This document shows positions 60,605 to 64,000 of a stretch of DNA of 64,000 nucleotides, one piece after another; the stretch's first letter is position 1, and each line of letters opens with the position of its first letter. The position numbers were made by a program, and so were the translations under genes. Source of the stretch: Breviolum minutum Mf 1.05b.01. Taxonomy: Eukaryota > Sar > Dinophyceae > Suessiales > Symbiodiniaceae. Below the pieces are notes generated by a model. That model saw only the letters and a list, made by a program, of their open reading frames with translations. It made no database searches and had not been told where the DNA came from. Location of the stretch: positions 168,996 to 232,995 of the forward strand of contig DF239311.1 in NCBI GenBank assembly GCA_000507305.1. The letters are read 5' to 3'.

Positions 60605-61361
60605 GTGTAAAACCCTCACAAAAAGAACCACGGCTCAAATGGATAGTGATGGGTTTCAAGATTTTAATCCCAACAGATTGATATAAATTGGGCGTATCCC
60701 AGCCGCACCAATAGTGAAATAGCAGCGATTTGATCATTCATTCATCAATTCATTCATTTGATTGTCATTTGCTGGTCTAGTCAACTTAGGTTACGGGTAC
60801 GTTTTGGGATGAATCTGAATACGGATCACTTTTCTCTTTCTGGTGATCCCCTTAATACACAGCCGGGGGCCAGGGGTGGTCGTCAATCAATACGGGGTTA
60901 ATATTAATAATTTGTACATGTCAATGGCTGAATCACGATTGTGTACCGTACTGTCTTAGATATATGATTGAGCTGTTCATTGACTGGAAAGGGCGCCTAT
61001 TTTTCCCTGCAAGTCTGTATATAGGCACCCCCCACCGTAAACCAGAATCTAGGACTCGATTCTTCACACTTTCTGTGATACACCCTTTTTCAACAGAGTA
61101 AAAGTGGAACCTAGTGTCCTGCCCACATCCTGGTCACACTTAACTTAGATGAACCAAATATTTCCAGAAGAGTTTATGATTAGGTAACTGTGACCTTTGA
61201 TCCAAGCCATGACGCATGGGTCCATTGAATTGTTGGTCGCTTAAGATCACCATCAGGAGAAGCGCTGAGCTCCTGCAATTTTTTTCGTTTGTTTAGATGG
61301 TTTCAGCGTCATGGGTGCTGGAACGCTTGTTAGAATGTGGAGCCAACGGTATGACCCATAG
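60605..61361. other. Intron sequence
   Basis: No exon firmly supported. The frame YASVKPSQKEPRLKWIVMGF stays open to 60690 and may be coding. The rest is featureless. Confidence 0.45.
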
Positions 61362-61529
61362 ACCCTGGAAAATTCACACTTAACAAACGCAACTTTGACT
61401 TGTCGCGTTTGAAACAATATCACTGGAAATTCCGTGATCGGGCAGCATTTTCGAGGTCTGTCTATGGGTTTCATGGACGGAAAAGCCGGAAAAGTGCACC
61501 AGAAATTTACAGGCTTGAACTGAATGCCA
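61362..61529 (+). CDS. 3' gene model, exon 1 of 7
   Basis: Acceptor TGACCCATAG|, consensus donor ATGCCA|GTGAGT. Reads PGKFTLNKRNFDLSRLKQYH, then WKFRDRAAFSRSVYGFHGRK and APEIYRLELNA. Ends phase 1. LNKRNFDLSRL is LRR-like; the rest is basic. Confidence 0.9.
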
Positions 61530-61575
61530 GTGAGTTCTAGTTCCTTCATACTGTATTTGTTATTTTTTCTTCAAG

Positions 61576-61777
61576 AAAGCAAGGGCTGGTGCGGTCGACA
61601 AATGAGACAAATGAAGCAACAAACCGCTTCAATGTCCGGCCCAGGGAAAATGACTGCGTTGATTTTTGAAACAACCTGGGGATTCAAGTCTCACGAACTG
61701 AATTTTGGGCCCCAAAAATTCCCCCAATTTCCAGGAAACTTTCGACAGTTTCGGAGGATGGGGATGGGTTTGAAAAG
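61576..61777 (+). CDS. 3' gene model, exon 2 of 7
   Basis: Acceptor TTTTTTCTTCAAG|, a 46-base intron from exon 1, in phase. Reads SKGWCGRQMRQMKQQTASMS then KMTALIFETTWGFKSHELNF and FRQFRRMGMGLK. Donor TGAAAAG|GTCACT leaves phase 2 as exon 3 needs. Confidence 0.9.
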
Positions 61778-61972
61778 GTCACTACTCACTGTTTGGTAGG
61801 ATGTACAAAAACAACATGTACATCTTTATTGAACATCCTTCCTATTATCATTAGTAATCCCCTTTAAAGAAACGTTTTTGGTTGGAAGTCCAAATGGCCT
61901 TGGGATTTTCGGTCTCTCAACTTCGTTCGTCTTGGGAAGTAGATCTACCTTAGGCTGGTGATCTCATGGAAG

Positions 61973-62122
61973 ATTGGTGGCAGCTGCTTGCACCGGATTC
62001 TTCAGAGGCCAAGACTCGCTGAGTCGGGATAAACGATGTGTTTCCAGATTGCTCCAAGTACCTCCAAGGCTGATAGTAGTTCTTGGTCTTTGCCAAAAAA
62101 AGCCTTGCGTCTTCAAATTGCA
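61973..62122 (+). CDS. 3' gene model, exon 3 of 7 (LRR)
   Basis: Acceptor TCTCATGGAAG|, donor AAATTGCA|GTATTT. Reads LVAAACTGFFRGQDSLSRDK then RCVSRLLQVPPRLIVVLGLC. LLQVPPRLIVVLGLC has LRR spacing. Confidence 0.87.
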
Positions 62123-62215
62123 GTATTTTTTGTTTATCATGGTTGAGTTCACCAATTCATGTATACGAGTTTGTTGCGTAAGCAATAAATATGTAGTCAA
62201 CTGATTGAATCAAAG

Positions 62216-62380
62216 CTGTACTTCCATGCCTTTCCTACTACTTGACTGGTTGGAATCCATAAGAAATTTGCATCTCGACATTCGGCACACTAAAAATCCA
62301 GCTGCAGCTTTTCTTGATCCAGTTACCATGGGTCACATGTTGGACTTTCTGGATGATCACTCTGCGTGTAAAAACACCGG
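62216..62380 (+). CDS. 3' gene model, exon 4 of 7 (LRR)
   Basis: Acceptor TGAATCAAAG|, a 93-base intron, in phase. Reads CTSMPFLLLDWLESIRNLHL, then DIRHTKNPAAAFLDPVTMGH and MLDFLDDHSA. LESIRNLHLDI is a clear LRR. Donor ACACCGG|GTATAA. Confidence 0.9.
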
Positions 62381-62559
62381 GTATAAAAGCACATTTTGAT
62401 GGCGACCTCAACCAATCAACCTCAAATGAAATGGTGTGTTTGTTTTTGATAGATTGAATCCTCCCAAGATGGTTTGAGATGTTCAAGTCTGGAGGGGTAC
62501 TAGAAAGTTGGGCTGAAAGCAAGTTTTTTGTTCTTTTGGCTTTTTTGACCACCCCAAAG

Positions 62560-62733
62560 AGTAAATTCTGGGGAAATTTTACGGACCTCAGCCGAGGTCA
62601 GCCCAAAATGTGGTTTAGTCAGGGAATCCTCTGATCCGACATCTTTCATCTCAATGAAAAGCTTGACACAGGTGGGCCTTGCGCAATGGAACGATGCCTG
62701 TAGGAGCACCGAAGCGGCTTCCGGATTCTCTGG
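62560..62733 (+). CDS. 3' gene model, exon 5 of 7
   Basis: Acceptor ACCCCAAAG|, phase-compatible with exons 4 and 6. Reads VNSGEILRTSAEVSPKCGLV, then FISMKSLTQVGLAQWNDACR and EAASGFS. Donor CTCTGG|GTGTTG. Minus-strand frames of 142 and 126 codons overlap and are taken as shadows. Confidence 0.86.
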
Positions 62734-63105
62734 GTGTTGATGGATTTTCCATGTGAGTAGCATGGTAGATGATAGATAGGACATATGCTTGAAGCTTGCA
62801 TTATGATGTGAAAAATTACGAACCTCTTGAAGTATTGTATTGTTATATACTGATGCATTGAGTTTAGGGCAACCTTTTTGCACCAGACGTGTATGACATT
62901 GAACATGCCCAGATTCAGCACCATCCATGATTTCTTTTGCCCCAGGTATGCTTGTACTGTGCCGTCAAAGTGACACACCAAATCGGACATGGATACGGCA
63001 GGTATATGTTTTCTTGATGCCCTCATAACTTTGGCATCTTAAGATCTTTCAGACCCAAGCAATGCAGAATCAATAGCCCAAAATGCTTGGATTTTTAAAT
63101 TCCAG

Positions 63106-63181
63106 GAGTTTCGGTTATCATGGAGATTCGGGATTGACCTACCAGCTCCTTGAAGAGGCGGGCCAAAGCGAGGCGACCCAG
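63106..63181 (+). CDS. 3' gene model, exon 6 of 7
   Basis: Acceptor TAAATTCCAG|G, donor GACCCAG|GTGGAA. Reads SFGYHGDSGLTYQLLEEAGQ then SEATQ, phase 0 at the end. An IR-B element fills most of the next intron. Confidence 0.9.
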
Positions 63182-63209
63182 GTGGAAGGAAGCATCCATG
63201 GCGATTGCT

Positions 63210-63324
63210 CCCTAAATTTCTATGATATATTGACATGGCGATTGCTGGACAATCACCATTTTTGAAAGGAGATACATCTTGAAATGGTTTGTTTTGGATG
63301 GTCATGTTGGTTTTCCGGGGTGTA
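63210..63324. mobile_element. IR-B element in an intron
   Basis: Right end GGTCATGTTGGTTTTCCGGGG then TGTA. The core appears on the complement (AAGGAGATACATCTTGAAATGG) with an AATCACCATTTTTGA stem. It lies within the exon 6-7 intron and ends six bases before CTAG|AG. Confidence 0.8.
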
Positions 63325-63340
63325 ATCTAGAGCTGAGAAG

Positions 63341-63499
63341 AGCAAGAATACTGAAATGTCCAGACACGAATTGGATGCATCTCGAAGTTCAGCCCAAAAG
63401 ACGAAGGCGTTGGAAGACGATTTTGTGCAGAAAGTCGCGCAATTCAGCAATTCCCATCTCTTTGTTGCGGCAGGATGGCAATACAATTTCATGGACTGA
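63341..63499 (+). CDS. 3' gene model, exon 7 of 7 with stop
   Basis: Acceptor GCTGAGAAG| in phase 0 with exon 6. Reads SKNTEMSRHELDASRSSAQK, then TKALEDDFVQKVAQFSNSHL and FVAAGWQYNFMD, and ends at TGA 63497-63499. The polar, helical C-terminus and loss of exon signals afterwards suggest the true end of the gene. A second frame is open, but only this one matches the phase. Confidence 0.82.
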   Translation, partial: SKNTEMSRHELDASRSSAQKTKALEDDFVQKVAQFSNSHLFVAAGWQYNFMD

Positions 63500-63715
63500 A
63501 TTTCAACAACTCGCGCAATTCAAATGAGAATCAAAATAGAAACAAATCTTGAGAACTCATCTATATATATGCTGGCGGGCCTTTTGCTGGCCCACAAAGG
63601 TTGTGTATGTCTTCTACGTTTCCTTTTCTATTGACGTTTACTGTGGGGGGGGATTCTGCTTTTGGTGTATTTGGGGATGATTATGTACAGGGAGCTGTCT
63701 TTTTGAGTTGTGATT
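63500..63715. other. Probable 3' flank
   Basis: No exon signals. A small GC-rich palindrome (GCGGGCCTTTTGCTGGCCC) lies near 63574-63593. Confidence 0.4.
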
Positions 63716-64000
63716 GTTTTTTTGCATGGCTGTGTTTTTGTATTTTTTTTCTTTTGCTTGTGTTTGTGTTTTTTTGTGTTTGTATTTGTTTTTATGTGAT
63801 TATATTTTTGCATATTTATATGCATATTTTATTTATAATTATTATTTTAATTATATATGGAAAAAAAAATAATAATATTTTTTATATTTTATGTATTTTA
63901 TTAAATATTATTATAAATTATTTTATTTTTTTAATATTTATTTTATTTATTTTATTATTATTATTTTTAATTATTTTTTGTTTAGTTTTTTAATTTTAAT
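63716..64000. repeat. T-rich then almost pure A/T low-complexity tract
   Basis: Bases 63716-63830 are T-rich on this strand. From about 63841 there is no C and only a handful of G. There is no regular repeat unit. The window ends inside it. Confidence 0.9.

Noticed and set aside
62500-63026. 142- and 126-codon open frames on the minus strand
   Set aside because: The + exon 62560-62733 fits codon phase with its neighbours on both sides.
1-64000. Spliced-leader relics, tRNA or rRNA genes
   Set aside because: I looked for the dinoflagellate leader (ending TTTTGGCTCAAG) and for tRNA-like arms and saw no convincing match by eye.

Overview
This window is nuclear DNA of an intron-dense microbial eukaryote. 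Genes are broken into short exons (about 40-230 bases) bounded by GT...AG signals. Exons are visibly more GC-rich than the AT-rich introns, and acceptors are very often followed by G (AG|G). No ribosome binding sites, operons, tRNA, rRNA or CRISPR were seen. Coding on one strand only, AG|G acceptors and intronic terminal-inverted-repeat (TIR) elements that carry splice sites together recall dinoflagellates and other introner-rich algae. That is inference; no lineage marker settles it.

Every exon I can support is on the + strand. They were found by joining open frames to splice signals, and where possible by checking that codon phase carries across neighbouring exons. The commonest protein signature from about 10 kb to 62 kb is a leucine-rich repeat (LRR) of the ribonuclease-inhibitor type, for example at 22851-22984, 26577-26709, 26962-27142 and 27545-27626. 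Exons without LRRs are scattered among them: a charged helix at 54813-54890, an EF-hand-like helix at 50030-50132, and possible beta-rich exons at 40195-40397 and 58674-58882. The 3' end is best resolved: seven phase-compatible exons from 61362 end at a TGA at 63497-63499. An earlier possible gene end is the TAA at 7782-7784. Whether 8-63.5 kb is one giant LRR gene or several tandem genes cannot be decided from sequence alone. No convincing promoter or start was found, though ATG 16528 follows an in-frame stop.

The introns hold at least eleven unrelated families of short elements (about 85-130 bases) with terminal inverted repeats, named here IR-A to IR-N. None encodes a transposase, so they look non-autonomous. 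IR-C is the most telling: its ends CTAG|GTGGTGG...CCACCAACTAG| carry donor and acceptor, and two copies (10659-10764 and 15564-15657) are exactly the introns separating in-phase LRR exons. They therefore behave as introners (mobile introns). One IR-C copy is nested inside an IR-B element.

Layout: 0-8 kb, sparse exons and many elements; 8-22 kb, dense exons with IR-C introns; 22-51 kb, LRR exons separated by longer introns with microsatellites; 51-63.5 kb, closely spaced exons with the best splice models; 63.7-64 kb, almost pure A/T. Frame choice is uncertain for several exons because stop codons are sparse in all frames; confidence values reflect this.
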